DNA of 64,000 bases from contig CAYLQA010000004.1 in assembly GCA_964385695.1 (NCBI GenBank), positions 62,001-126,000 of the forward strand. Reading direction: 5' to 3'. Under the pieces are notes generated by a model, which was not told the DNA's origin, did not search any database, and was given only the letters and a program-made list of their open reading frames with translations. This DNA is from CAYLQA01 sp964385695 (GTDB lineage: Bacteria; Desulfobacterota; Desulfobulbia; Desulfobulbales; Desulfurivibrionaceae). A program made the translations under genes and the position numbers. Below are positions 45,563-54,858 of the stretch, in pieces. Numbering within the stretch: position 1 is the stretch's first letter; each line of letters begins with the position of its first letter.

Positions 45563-46435
45563 TCAGGAGGCCATCTTCAGAGCACTGTCAGCGTCTCTGG
45601 CAATAACCTTTCGTCCATCATAATACTTAAATATGTCGCGCGGGCATTTTGTTACACAAATTTCCTCACAAGAGGGCCCGTAGGCAATACATTTGGGGTG
45701 ATCGATCTTCACAACACCCTCAAGAGTCACGGCATCGGCCGGGCATACCTTGACACACATCTTACAGGAGATACAACCGATCTCGCAAACCTTGCGCACA
45801 TTCTTACCAAGATCCTTGGTGCTGCACGGGACCCAAACCCGGGCCTTCAGGGTCTGTAATTCAATTATGTCCTTGGGACAGGTTTTGACACAGGTGCCAC
45901 AGCTCACGCATTTATCCGGATCAACCACCGGAAAATTATCAACCATCTTTATAGCGTCAAAGGGGCAGGCCTCGGAGCATTCACCCAGGCCGATACAGGC
46001 ATACTGGCAGGCAGAAGGACCGCCAAAACCCAAGTTGGCAGCAGTACAGGATTTAAAACCGATGTACTCATGCTTGTGGCTTACACGCCCCTCAATACGG
46101 GAACAGCGGACTATGGCGATCATATCCTCCATGGCCGTCATCTTCTTGCCGGTCAGCTCGGCCACCCGCTCGGTAACCTTCTCCTTACCGGGGTAGCAGA
46201 GGTTTGGGGGCACATCCGGGTCATTGACCACGGCAATGGCATAGCCCTCGCAACCGGGATAACCGCAACCGCCGCATTGGGCACCGGCCAGAGACTCGAG
46301 CACCTCCTCAATGAGGGGATTCGATTCAACGGCAAATTTATGGGCGGCAAGTGCCAGGCCGATTCCAAAGAACAGCCCGATACAGACGAGAAGTGCTATG
46401 CCGCCTAATGCTAATTTGACTAATGCTGGATCCAT
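45563..46435 (-). CDS. rnfB: Rnf complex ferredoxin subunit RnfB
   Basis: A 290-residue RnfB: N-terminal membrane helix, 4Fe-4S domain CGGCGYPGCEGYA, and several ferredoxin-type motifs (CVSCGTCVKTCP, CISCKMCVKVCP, CEEICVTKCP). It accepts electrons from reduced ferredoxin for the complex. It is separated from rnfA by an unusual 125-bp gap carrying an inverted repeat. Confidence 0.94.
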   Translation of the reverse strand: MDPALVKLALGGIALLVCIGLFFGIGLALAAHKFAVESNPLIEEVLESLAGAQCGGCGYPGCEGYAIAVVNDPDVPPNLCYPGKEKVTERVAELTGKKMTAMEDMIAIVRCSRIEGRVSHKHEYIGFKSCTAANLGFGGPSACQYACIGLGECSEACPFDAIKMVDNFPVVDPDKCVSCGTCVKTCPKDIIELQTLKARVWVPCSTKDLGKNVRKVCEIGCISCKMCVKVCPADAVTLEGVVKIDHPKCIAYGPSCEEICVTKCPRDIFKYYDGRKVIARDADSALKMAS

Positions 46436-46464
46436 AATTTTATTTCCTTAAACCGGCAAAGCCG

Positions 46465-46527
46465 GGATGAAAAATTAAGAATGTAAAATGCAAAATTGAG
46501 GTTTTTCTCAATATAATTTTTCATTCC
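46465..46527. repeat. AT-rich inverted repeat between rnfA and rnfB
   Basis: GGATGAAAAATTA pairs with TAATTTTTCATTCC with one extra T. A direct sub-repeat (AATGTAAAATGC, AATTCTGCATT) surrounds it. It looks like a small dispersed repeat inserted in the rnf operon. Confidence 0.5.
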
Positions 46528-46560
46528 CCATTTTTAATTCTGCATTGGCCCGTCAAGGGC

Positions 46561-47511
46561 CTAAAAAATATTCAGCCCGGAAAAGCCTAAAAATGCCAGG
46601 GCAAACTGCCCGGCCACGATAAAGGCAATGGGCACGCCCCTGAAGGTTTCGGGAATATTGGCAAGCTCCATCCGCTCACGTACCGAACTCATCAGGTACA
46701 GGGCCAGAAGAAAACCACTACCCGCTCCAAGGGAGAGCATGAAGGTCTCAAAAAAGTTATACTCGTTATCCGCTAGAATCAAAGGCACGGCAATGATAAC
46801 GCAGTTGGCGATAACCAAAACCAGGTAAACACCGAAGGCGTTAAACAGGGCCGGATTCACCTTCCTGAGGATGGTGTCCACCGCCTGCACAGTCAGAGAA
46901 ACCAGACCGATGAAGATAACGATCTGCAAAAAGTTCAAGTCATAAGGCTTTAAAATGAACTGGTAAAAGAACCAACTCATGATGGCCGAAACCACGATAA
47001 CCAGGGTAAAGGTAAAACCCATCCCCTTGGCCGTATCCTTGCGCTTTGAGGTGCCGAAGAATACGCAGAGGCCCAAATACTTGGTAAAGACAAAGTTATT
47101 TATCAACAATGCACTGATCAGAATAGAGAACAGATAGCCCAGGTAGGATTTGGAAACCTTAAAGGACGCGAGTACACCCGGCTTCACATCCTTGATCTTA
47201 ACCACATGGGGCTGGGTGGTGTTGAGAGGATCGGCAAAGGTGAGCACTGCGGACTTGCCGTCTGCAGCCACATCAACCTTTTGCACCACAAGGCGAATAT
47301 CCGGGTCCGGCTCCTCGTAGATGGTATAGTTGGCCGGGTTGGAAACCGCGGCCGCATCGATGGCCTCGGCAAAGGTAACGATAATCTCGTTCTCCTCGCC
47401 AAAGCTCTGCTCGACCACCAATCCCTGGGCAGAGGCCGCAAGGGGCAGGAAGAGCGCAACAAGAAGGGGCAGTAAAATCCGACGAATCATTGCAGTATTT
47501 ATCATGCTCAC
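46561..47511 (-). CDS. rnfA: RnfA with an N-terminal secreted Ig-like extension
   Basis: The 316-residue protein ends in a normal RnfA (about residues 122-316, starting YLGYLFSILISALLINNFVFTK), six membrane helices, ending FLGFSGLNIF. In front lies a signal peptide (residues 1-28) and a domain of about 90 residues (EENEIIVTFAEAIDAA, NPANYTIY, AVLTFADPL) of the SbsA/Big-type Ig-like fold. Ordinary RnfA is near 190 residues. The start is GTG overlapping the rnfE stop (GTGA). Confidence 0.9.
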   Translation of the reverse strand: MSMINTAMIRRILLPLLVALFLPLAASAQGLVVEQSFGEENEIIVTFAEAIDAAAVSNPANYTIYEEPDPDIRLVVQKVDVAADGKSAVLTFADPLNTTQPHVVKIKDVKPGVLASFKVSKSYLGYLFSILISALLINNFVFTKYLGLCVFFGTSKRKDTAKGMGFTFTLVIVVSAIMSWFFYQFILKPYDLNFLQIVIFIGLVSLTVQAVDTILRKVNPALFNAFGVYLVLVIANCVIIAVPLILADNEYNFFETFMLSLGAGSGFLLALYLMSSVRERMELANIPETFRGVPIAFIVAGQFALAFLGFSGLNIF

Positions 47512-48125
47512 ACCTGTTGCTTGGAGCGTTTATAGATAATCTCCACCCAGTTGAAAAAGGCCATCATCAGGCCGACACAGAAGAAACCGGCAAAGGGCAG
47601 GATGAAGAAAAGAAGCGGTTTAAAGCCGAGCACATCGTAGCCAAGCACGGTACCCAAGCCAAGCAGCTCACGGACAAAACCAAGGGCCATCATACCAACC
47701 ATGAAACCAAGCCCCATACCCAAGCCGTCCCAAAAGGAGGAGTTGACGCTCTCTTTACAGGCAAACATCTCAAGGCGCATGGTGATAATAGCAAAGGCCA
47801 CGATGAGTTTAACGAAGATGCCCATCTTGGCATAGGCTTCAGGCATATAGGCCGCCAGGACCAGATCGATAACCGTTACCCAGGTGGCAATGGTCAGGGT
47901 GTACGTAGGGATTCGGATCCTGGGGTGGATCTTATTCTTAAAAGCGGCAATGGTGCAGCTGGAAAAGACCTGAACAAAGAGCACGGCCAGACCCAGCAGA
48001 AAGCCGTTCATAACAGTGGTGGAGATACCAACCGCCGGACACATGGACAGGACCAGGCGAAAGATGGGATTCTCATTGAGAATACCGTTTACCACCAATT
48101 GCATATTTGATTTATCTGTTGCCAC
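47508..48125 (-). CDS. rnfE: Rnf complex membrane subunit RnfE
   Basis: A 205-residue, six-helix RnfE (GILNENPIFRLVLSMCPAVG, the conserved half-membrane cluster-cysteine region, MRLEMFACKESVNSSFWDGLG). It forms, with RnfA, the symmetric core that carries a membrane 2Fe-2S cluster. It sits 32 nt after rnfG and overlaps rnfA by four bases. Confidence 0.95.
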   Translation of the reverse strand: MATDKSNMQLVVNGILNENPIFRLVLSMCPAVGISTTVMNGFLLGLAVLFVQVFSSCTIAAFKNKIHPRIRIPTYTLTIATWVTVIDLVLAAYMPEAYAKMGIFVKLIVAFAIITMRLEMFACKESVNSSFWDGLGMGLGFMVGMMALGFVRELLGLGTVLGYDVLGFKPLLFFILPFAGFFCVGLMMAFFNWVEIIYKRSKQQV

Positions 48126-48157
48126 AATGCTCCTCCAAAGAGACTATTGTCTGCCCC

Positions 48158-49066
48158 TTAGAAAGGGACGGCTATATTTTGTTCCGTCAGAGCCCGGTCA
48201 AGTACCGAGACACGGTAGGCGAATTTCTTCACGATTCCCTTCACACCGTTCGACACCGCGCGGGATGAAATGGTGGCGCCGGTCAGGGCATAAATGTCTT
48301 TATCCTGATACTGCGCCTGAACCTTGGCGATTTCCGCCTTATCAAGACCATATTTTTCTTCCTCAAGGGCCTTGAGGTATTCATCCGGCAGGGGCACCTT
48401 GGCCACATCGATCTTTTTCAGGGCTTCAAAGGGCTTAGCTTTGAACTGATTCTTGAAGTAATCCTGGGTGATCTCTCCACCCAAGCCCGGATCCTCCTCA
48501 TGCTCCATGATCTCAAGACCAAGCATGGTAAAGGATGGGTCAACGCCGAGCATGACGTGGATAAAGGTCTTAAAGCCGGGGAATTTTCCAGCCAAAAGAT
48601 AGGCGGAACGTTTTCCGTTATCAGTTACGATGATGGTCTTATCAGCAAAGCGGATACTCTTGCCAGTACCGACTGCTGCTGCAATTGCCTTATCGCGGTC
48701 ACCTGACTCGGTTACCTTGTCTTCGGCAATATCCACAACACTCTGCCCCGTAAAGTTGCCGTCAAGACTAATGGTCACAAAGGAAAAACCATGCTTCTCG
48801 TTCTGAACCACCGGCACAAGGTAACCCAGGGAGAGAGACTCGCCCTCGGTAACGATGTAGCGATACAGTTCGTGCATCTCTACACTGGCCGGGGCCGGGT
48901 TTTTCTTGGCATCGTAACCAAGCAGGCTGAGCATGGTCTGTTGCTCGCGCACATGCTCGTTATGCAGCTTGGCATTATTGGTAAAGATAAAGGTGGCACC
49001 CATAACCACACCTGCCATCAAGCAGGAGATGGTGAGGCGGAAAATGATGGTCATTATATCTTTCAT
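48158..49066 (-). CDS. rnfG: Rnf complex flavoprotein subunit RnfG
   Basis: A 302-residue RnfG, longer than the about 200 of many relatives: one N-terminal membrane helix, a large periplasmic domain, and the flavinylation motif LTGATISSRAV near residue 265, whose Thr is the FMN acceptor. The SPGLGG-like block reads EEDPGLGGEI. The start overlaps the rnfD stop by four bases. Confidence 0.93.
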   Translation of the reverse strand: MKDIMTIIFRLTISCLMAGVVMGATFIFTNNAKLHNEHVREQQTMLSLLGYDAKKNPAPASVEMHELYRYIVTEGESLSLGYLVPVVQNEKHGFSFVTISLDGNFTGQSVVDIAEDKVTESGDRDKAIAAAVGTGKSIRFADKTIIVTDNGKRSAYLLAGKFPGFKTFIHVMLGVDPSFTMLGLEIMEHEEDPGLGGEITQDYFKNQFKAKPFEALKKIDVAKVPLPDEYLKALEEEKYGLDKAEIAKVQAQYQDKDIYALTGATISSRAVSNGVKGIVKKFAYRVSVLDRALTEQNIAVPF

Positions 49067-50079
49067 TTTGCACCTCCCTTGGGCGGCAGCGGGGGCGCAA
49101 AACGCTGGGGCTTAAACATGCCGTCCAGCACGCCGCTCAGTGGGTTCATCAGGAGGATAGCGTAGCAAACACCTTCGGGGTAACCGCCCTTGAGACGAAT
49201 GATCACGGTCAGCGCACCGATGCCGATGCCATAAACCAGCTGAGAATTTTTATTGGTCGGGCCGGAAACATAATCGGTGGCCATGAAAAAGGCACCGAGC
49301 AAGGCGCCGCCGGAGAGTACAGCGAGGATCGGATCGCCGCTAAAGAGAGTCTCGCCGCCAAAGGCCCAGGTCAGGGCAGCGATAGTAACCAGCATGGAGA
49401 CAGGGGTATGCCAGGTGATGTACCCACGATATATCAGGTAGGCGCCGCCGAGAACAATAAGCAGACCGGAGGTTTCACCGATACATCCGGGGCGGAAGCC
49501 CAAGAAGAACGAGGTATAAAAATTGGGTGCTGCCCCGAACTGCGCGGTAAAGGCGCTTAATCCTTGCTCCTTTAAGACAGCAAGCGGGGTAGCGGCGGAA
49601 ACCGCATCAATGGAATCTCCGAGATAGGAGAAAATCGCCATGTCTTCCAGGGGCGGCAGCCAGGCCGAGGTCATGGCAACCGGGAAGGTGGCCAGCAAAA
49701 ATGCCCGGGCCAAAAGGGCCGGATTGAAGATATTGTAGCCGATGCCCCCCAAAAGGTGTTTACCTATATAGATAGCCATCACCGCTCCCAAGATGGGCAA
49801 GAGCGGAGAAACTCCGGGCGGAATAACAAAAGCCAGCAACATACCTGTAATAACAGCAGAGCCATCGTGAATAGTCACCGGCCTGTTCAAGGCCTTCTGA
49901 CTGAAATACTCAACAGCCACACAGCTCACCACACTCACGGCCGTGATGATCAGGGTCTGGATACCAAAAACAAACACCGACATGACCAGTGGCGGCACCA
50001 GGCAGGCCACAACGGTCCACATGATTTTCTCAACCGACTCTGGGCTCTTCACATGGGGGGAAACAGATACCTTCCACAT
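49063..50079 (-). CDS. rnfD: Rnf complex membrane flavoprotein subunit RnfD
   Basis: A 338-residue polytopic protein (MWKVSVSPHVKSPESVEKIMW, GGIGYNIFNPALLARAFLLATFP, FFMATDYVSGPT). The Thr in MATDYVSGP is in the position of the covalent FMN acceptor. It likely participates in ion translocation. It lies 202 bp after rnfC. Confidence 0.94.
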   Translation of the reverse strand: MWKVSVSPHVKSPESVEKIMWTVVACLVPPLVMSVFVFGIQTLIITAVSVVSCVAVEYFSQKALNRPVTIHDGSAVITGMLLAFVIPPGVSPLLPILGAVMAIYIGKHLLGGIGYNIFNPALLARAFLLATFPVAMTSAWLPPLEDMAIFSYLGDSIDAVSAATPLAVLKEQGLSAFTAQFGAAPNFYTSFFLGFRPGCIGETSGLLIVLGGAYLIYRGYITWHTPVSMLVTIAALTWAFGGETLFSGDPILAVLSGGALLGAFFMATDYVSGPTNKNSQLVYGIGIGALTVIIRLKGGYPEGVCYAILLMNPLSGVLDGMFKPQRFAPPLPPKGGAK

Positions 50080-50281
50080 CCCCGCGAGACCCGCTGTCTG
50101 GTTTTCTGGCTCTAGCTGTTTGATGACTTATCTCCTTCGCTTCGAAAAACCTCATGCCACTTAACGCTAAGACGCCAAGCCGCAAAGATTATAAATACTT
50201 ATGTTAAATACCTGCCGCACCCTCCAGCGCCGTTGCGCCTTCGGAGTCTCGCACACTCGCTTACCTGCGTTGCAGTTTTTC

Positions 50282-51601
50282 TTAATGTTTCGCCTTCATC
50301 TTGGCCAGTCGGATGAACTGAACAAGCGGCCGCTTGGCCGGACAGACATAGGCGCAGCATCCACACTCAAAACACTCGAACACACCAAACTGGCTGGTAT
50401 CTTCCGGCCGTCCGGCCTCGACATGCAGCCCGATCTCCTTGGGCTCAAGACCCATGGGGCAGGCATCCAGGCACCAGCCGCAGCGGATACACTGGGAGTG
50501 GGGATTATTATCAACCTCATCCTCTGCCAAAAAGAGCACGGAAGAGGTGGTCTTGGTCACGGGTATTTCAAGGGAGGAAATGGAAAAACCCATCATGGGT
50601 CCGCCCATGATAATCTTGCTCAATTCCGGGGTCACCCCGCCGAGATGCTCAACGATATCCTTGATCTTGGTGCCCACCTTAACCCGCAGGTTGGCAGGTC
50701 GCTTGATTCCCTTGCCGGAGATGGTCACCACCTTCTCATACAGGGGCTTATCAAGAACCACTGCATCATAGATCGCCTTGGTGGTGCTCACGTTGTGGAC
50801 AACCACACCAACGGCAGAGGGCAGAGCAAAGGCCGGAACCTTGCGCCCGGTGATGGACTGAATGAGCTGCTTCTCAGAGCCCTGCGGATACTTCACGGTC
50901 AGTGGAGTAACCGTAACATTAAGTTCGGCAGTGGATCCCGCTTTGGCCGCTTCGGTCATAACCTTAATGGCGTCGGGCTTATTGGACTCGATGCCGATAT
51001 GGCAATTCTTGATACCGAGGATCTTAAGGATTACCTTGGCACCCTCGACGATCTCAGCGCTATGCTCCAACATCTGCCGGTGATCGGCCGTGATGTAAGG
51101 CTCGCACTCGGCGCCGTTGAGAATCAGGGTGTCCACCGGATTATCCGGCGGCGGGCTCAATTTAACGTGGGACGGGAACCCGGCCCCGCCGATGCCGATG
51201 ATGCCGGCAGCGTGGACCTTCTTCAACAACTCGTCGTGGCCGAGCTTATGCCAGTCGCATTTATTATACTGGGCCGGCTTGGCCTCTTTATCGGTGGCAA
51301 TGGTTATGGAAGGCGCTGAGACCCGCATGGGATGGGCGGACATACCAAGGTTTTTCACGGTGCCTGCCACTGGCGAATGCAGTGGAACACCGAGCCCCTT
51401 TGTCACCTCACCGACCATACTGCCTTCGGTGATCTCGTCCTTTTTGGCAACAGTCGGTGTACAGGGCGCACCGATATGCTGGCCCAGAACGATTTCAAGT
51501 TCGTCGGGGAGAACCATCTCCTCAATGCTGAGGTGAGCGGTCATCTCCTTTGATTCCGGCGGATGGACGCCGCCTTTGGGAAATGTCAGTAAAGGTGCCA
51601 T
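50282..51601 (-). CDS. rnfC: Rnf complex NADH-oxidising/reducing subunit RnfC
   Basis: From ATG 51601 the product is 439 residues: LTFPKGGVHPPESK opening, NADH/FMN-binding fold (GIGGAGFPSHVKL, NGAECEPYITADHR), SLBB-like region, and two 4Fe-4S motifs (CIRCGWCLDACP, CFECGCCAYVCP). The frame extends to 51679 (26 more residues), but family proteins begin near MAPLLTFPKGG; no start has a strong ribosome site. First gene of rnfCDGEAB. Confidence 0.93.
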   Translation of the reverse strand: MAPLLTFPKGGVHPPESKEMTAHLSIEEMVLPDELEIVLGQHIGAPCTPTVAKKDEITEGSMVGEVTKGLGVPLHSPVAGTVKNLGMSAHPMRVSAPSITIATDKEAKPAQYNKCDWHKLGHDELLKKVHAAGIIGIGGAGFPSHVKLSPPPDNPVDTLILNGAECEPYITADHRQMLEHSAEIVEGAKVILKILGIKNCHIGIESNKPDAIKVMTEAAKAGSTAELNVTVTPLTVKYPQGSEKQLIQSITGRKVPAFALPSAVGVVVHNVSTTKAIYDAVVLDKPLYEKVVTISGKGIKRPANLRVKVGTKIKDIVEHLGGVTPELSKIIMGGPMMGFSISSLEIPVTKTTSSVLFLAEDEVDNNPHSQCIRCGWCLDACPMGLEPKEIGLHVEAGRPEDTSQFGVFECFECGCCAYVCPAKRPLVQFIRLAKMKAKH

Positions 51602-51679
51602 GTCGCTTTGTCTTGGGGAGACGCTATCTCTACTAAAAAGATAGCTAACCCCGCTAAAATTAAACACTTTTTGCAACAT

Positions 51680-51966
51680 TTGAACCTGTTGCGTCGTGTT
51701 ATGTATATACCTCTCCAGCGGAGATTTCAGTAATCTGTTTGTCCTTTTTTGTCAAGCGGAAACGGTTGGCGGGCTGTTCAGATATGAATCGAAATTCATC
51801 AACCCTTCCTTATATTAGGGAAACTTTCAAGACCAACCGCCACTGCTTTCCACGGAATAATTATCCACCCTACAACTGTGTCCTCTGAAGCTTTCAAACT
51901 TGACAGGGCAGGTTACATAATGTAAAATTCCAAGTTCCCAAGTTGGTATAACTGTGTGAAAAATCG
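51680..51966. other. Intergenic region between divergent rnfC and glutamate synthase operons (left part)
   Basis: No coding potential is visible. It is AT-rich with a few T-runs. Promoters for rnfC probably lie here but no confident -35/-10 pair was found. Confidence 0.5.
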
Positions 51967-52027
51967 AGTTTTACAAAATTGAAAAAATAAGTTTTACAAA
52001 ATTGTCACACCTTGTTTTTTTGTAAAA
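51967..52027 (+). promoter_or_regulatory. Repeated operator-like sites before the glutamate synthase operon
   Basis: The 15-mer AGTTTTACAAAATTG occurs twice in direct orientation (51967-51981 and 51990-52004), 23 bp apart, and its inverted core TTGTAAAAC follows at 52019-52027. The spacing is close to two helix turns. This suggests a dimeric regulator that binds upstream of the operon at 52109. Confidence 0.55.
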
Positions 52028-52108
52028 CCAATACTTTATCATCACATCTAATTGGACGTTGGCGATGAATAAATTATCAGGAGCCAACATTATTAAAAGG
52101 AGTGAAGC

Positions 52109-53251
52109 ATGTGCCGGTTAGCTATGAAAACCGCAAGTGAGCCCTTCAACCCCTTTTCTGTTTTAACGGCCATGGAGGCTATGCAGGAAGGATACGACGG
52201 CAGTGGGCTTGGCCTCTGCTTGCGCGGCTTGAAATTTGCGGATTACAAGTACAACGCCGGGGATCCGATTCTCTCTGGAATCGCCCACACGGAAGAGGCC
52301 CTTTCCCGCCTGAACCAGATCATGGACGACAAAGGCTTTGTCCTCAAATACGACCATGAGTTCGATCTTGACATGAGCAAGGTTGAGGCCAAGGACAGAC
52401 ATAAATACGTACTGCGCGTCTACAAGCAGCCCAAGGCCTGGAGCGCGTTAAACGACGATCAAATCGAGCACGAGATGATGATGACCCGCCTGAGCTTACG
52501 CTTTGACGGCGAGGCCAACGGTGGCGATCTCACAGCTTTCTCTCTGTGGCCCGACGTGGTCATGCTCAAAGAGGTGGGTTGGCCCCTTGAGATCGGTCAG
52601 GCCCTCGGCCTTGAGTCCGGTCGCATCAAGAGCCGCATCTGTATGGCCCAGGGCCGGCAGAACACCAACTGGGGCATCAACCTTTACGCCTGCCACCCCT
52701 TCTTTATCCAGGGTGTCTGCACCATGACCAACGGCGAGAACACCGCCTTTATCCCCATCAAGGACTGGCTGATCGGCAAGGGTTTCCCCGGCTATGTCGG
52801 CTATCAATCCGACTCCGAGGTTTTTGCCCATATTCTGCATTACGTGACCAAGCAGCTCAAGCTGCCCCTGCAGACTTACAAGCACGTAATCACCCCGCTC
52901 AAAAACGAAGAGCTGGCCAACCACCCCCAGGGTGACTATCTTCGCGGCCTGCGCGATGTCTGCCGCCGTCTGATCATCGACGGCCCCAACGCGGTCATCG
53001 GCACCCTGCCCGACGAAACCAGCCTCCTGGTTATGGATGCCAAGAAGCTGCGTCCGGCCACGGTCGGCGGCCATGCCGGCGAGTGGGCCATCGCTTCAGA
53101 GATGTGCGGTGTTGACGCCATGATCCCGGATCGGGATCGGAGCAAGGACTTCCAGCCCATGCGTGAGCACACTGTAATTATTCCTCCCGACAGACAGGAG
53201 TTAGAGATATGGTCTCAATTCGATCAATTTCCGCTGACCCAGGCAGCCTAA
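52109..53251 (+). CDS. Glutamate synthase, class II glutamine amidotransferase domain subunit
   Basis: A 380-residue stand-alone GATase II with catalytic cysteine at position 2 (MCRLA). It hydrolyses glutamine and feeds ammonia to the synthase subunit. The blocks GRQNTNWGINLYACHPFF and TNGENTAFIPIKDWL fit this family. It is the first of a three-gene operon in which the domains of the usual large GltB are separate proteins, the archaeal/anaerobe arrangement. It overlaps the next gene by 43 bp. Confidence 0.88.
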   Translation: MCRLAMKTASEPFNPFSVLTAMEAMQEGYDGSGLGLCLRGLKFADYKYNAGDPILSGIAHTEEALSRLNQIMDDKGFVLKYDHEFDLDMSKVEAKDRHKYVLRVYKQPKAWSALNDDQIEHEMMMTRLSLRFDGEANGGDLTAFSLWPDVVMLKEVGWPLEIGQALGLESGRIKSRICMAQGRQNTNWGINLYACHPFFIQGVCTMTNGENTAFIPIKDWLIGKGFPGYVGYQSDSEVFAHILHYVTKQLKLPLQTYKHVITPLKNEELANHPQGDYLRGLRDVCRRLIIDGPNAVIGTLPDETSLLVMDAKKLRPATVGGHAGEWAIASEMCGVDAMIPDRDRSKDFQPMREHTVIIPPDRQELEIWSQFDQFPLTQAA

Positions 53252-54846
53252 CACCCAACGATCTGCCCTGGATCATTGAACATAACGAGGACAGGTGTAC
53301 CCTCTGTGGACAGTGTGCCGCTGTCTGCCCGGTGAACACCTTAAAACTGACCTACATGCGCAAGCGCATGCCCAAGATTGTCTTAAGCTCCAGCGAGCGC
53401 GGCAGCTCCTACAAGACCTTTGTCGGCATTCGCCAAAATACCGATATCGGTCGGCGCTGCATCGGTTGCGGCTCCTGCTCCATGGTCTGCCCCAACGAGG
53501 CGATCCAGCCGGTGCATAACAACGTAGACCGCTACCGTTTCGTAAACACCAAAGGCGGCGAGGCCCCCAAGCGTGGTGGTCGCCGTAATGAGCAAGGCCC
53601 AAGCCTTTTGGACCAGATCTCATTCAACCGTATTTCCATGCTCACCGACCCGGCCCTTGATGCCGGTCGGCACGAGTTTACCATGAACACCCTTCTCGGC
53701 CGCGTACTGCCGCCGGAAGAGTATGTTCGCCGCCAGGCCACAGGCGAGTGGATTCCGCCGACCCGGGAGATCTTCCCATTTATCATCGGCTCCATGAGCT
53801 TCGGTGCCCTTTCCCCGAACATGTGGCTCGGCCTCCTGCAGGGCGTTGCTTACTGTAACGAGGTTCTCGGCATTCCCGTGGTCATGGCCACCGGTGAGGG
53901 CGGTTGCCCACCCTGGGTTCTCAGGAGTCCCTTCCTGAAATATATCATCCTGCAGATCGCTTCCGGTTATTTTGGTTGGGATGAAATTATCCGCGCCATT
54001 CCGGAGATGCAGTGTGACCCGGCAGCCATCGAGATCAAGTACGGCCAGGGCGCCAAGCCCGGTGACGGTGGTCTTCTGATGTGGTTCAAGGTCAGTAAAC
54101 TCATCGCCCGTCTGCGCGGCGTACCCGAGGGCGTTGACCTGCCTTCTCCACCGGTCCATCAGACCCTGTACTCCATTGAGGAGTCGGTCATGAAGATGAT
54201 CCAGTCCATGTCCATGGCCTTCAACTTTAAGGTTCCGGTCTACCCGAAGATCTCCGGCTCCAACTCGGCCAAGTCCGTATTGAACAACCTGGTGCGTAAC
54301 CCGTACGCCTCGGCCCTGATGATCGACGGTATCGACGGCGGTACTGGTGCAGCTTACAACGTAAGCATGGATGCCACCGGACACCCCATCGCCTCCAACC
54401 TGCGCGAGTGCTACCTTGATCTTGCAGCCCAAGGCAAGCAGAACGAAATTCCGCTCTTTGCCGCAGGCGGCGTTGGCAAAAACGGCAAGGTCACCCAAAA
54501 CGGCATGGCCCTGATCATGCTGGGTGCCTCCGGCGTGCACATGGGCAAATACATCATGCAGGCCGCTGCCGGTTGTCTGGGCAGCGAGCAGAACCGCTGT
54601 AACGTCTGCAACATCGGCATCTGCCCCAAGGGTATTACCAGCCAGAATCCGAAAATCTATCGCCGCCTCGATCCTGACAGGGTTGCCGAGCGCGTGGTCG
54701 AAACCTTCATGGCCATTCGCACGGAGATGAAAAAGGTCATGGCACCGCTGGGTCGCTCGCAGAGCCTGCCCATCGGCATGTCCGACGCCCTTGGCATCAA
54801 CGACAAGGATGCGGCCGAGCGTTTGAATATCAGGTACGTGTGTTAA
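53209..54846 (+). CDS. Glutamate synthase FMN-binding central subunit with ferredoxin domain
   Basis: A 545-residue subunit: N-terminal ferredoxin-type motifs (CTLCGQCAAVCP, CIGCGSCSMVCP), then the FMN-binding (beta/alpha)8 domain with GSMSFGALSPNMWL, GEGGCPPWVL, KYGQGAKPGDGG and DGIDGGTGAAYN, and cysteines NRCNVCNIGICPKG that bind the 3Fe-4S cluster. It makes glutamate from 2-oxoglutarate and ammonia, probably with reduced ferredoxin. AGGAG precedes the ATG, inside the previous gene's end. Confidence 0.93.
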   Translation: MVSIRSISADPGSLTPNDLPWIIEHNEDRCTLCGQCAAVCPVNTLKLTYMRKRMPKIVLSSSERGSSYKTFVGIRQNTDIGRRCIGCGSCSMVCPNEAIQPVHNNVDRYRFVNTKGGEAPKRGGRRNEQGPSLLDQISFNRISMLTDPALDAGRHEFTMNTLLGRVLPPEEYVRRQATGEWIPPTREIFPFIIGSMSFGALSPNMWLGLLQGVAYCNEVLGIPVVMATGEGGCPPWVLRSPFLKYIILQIASGYFGWDEIIRAIPEMQCDPAAIEIKYGQGAKPGDGGLLMWFKVSKLIARLRGVPEGVDLPSPPVHQTLYSIEESVMKMIQSMSMAFNFKVPVYPKISGSNSAKSVLNNLVRNPYASALMIDGIDGGTGAAYNVSMDATGHPIASNLRECYLDLAAQGKQNEIPLFAAGGVGKNGKVTQNGMALIMLGASGVHMGKYIMQAAAGCLGSEQNRCNVCNIGICPKGITSQNPKIYRRLDPDRVAERVVETFMAIRTEMKKVMAPLGRSQSLPIGMSDALGINDKDAAERLNIRYVC

Positions 54847-54858
54847 GAGGAGCATGAT

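Noticed and set aside
50201..51319. 372-codon plus-strand ORF opposite rnfC
   Set aside because: rnfC has all expected motifs on the minus strand; the plus frame has none.
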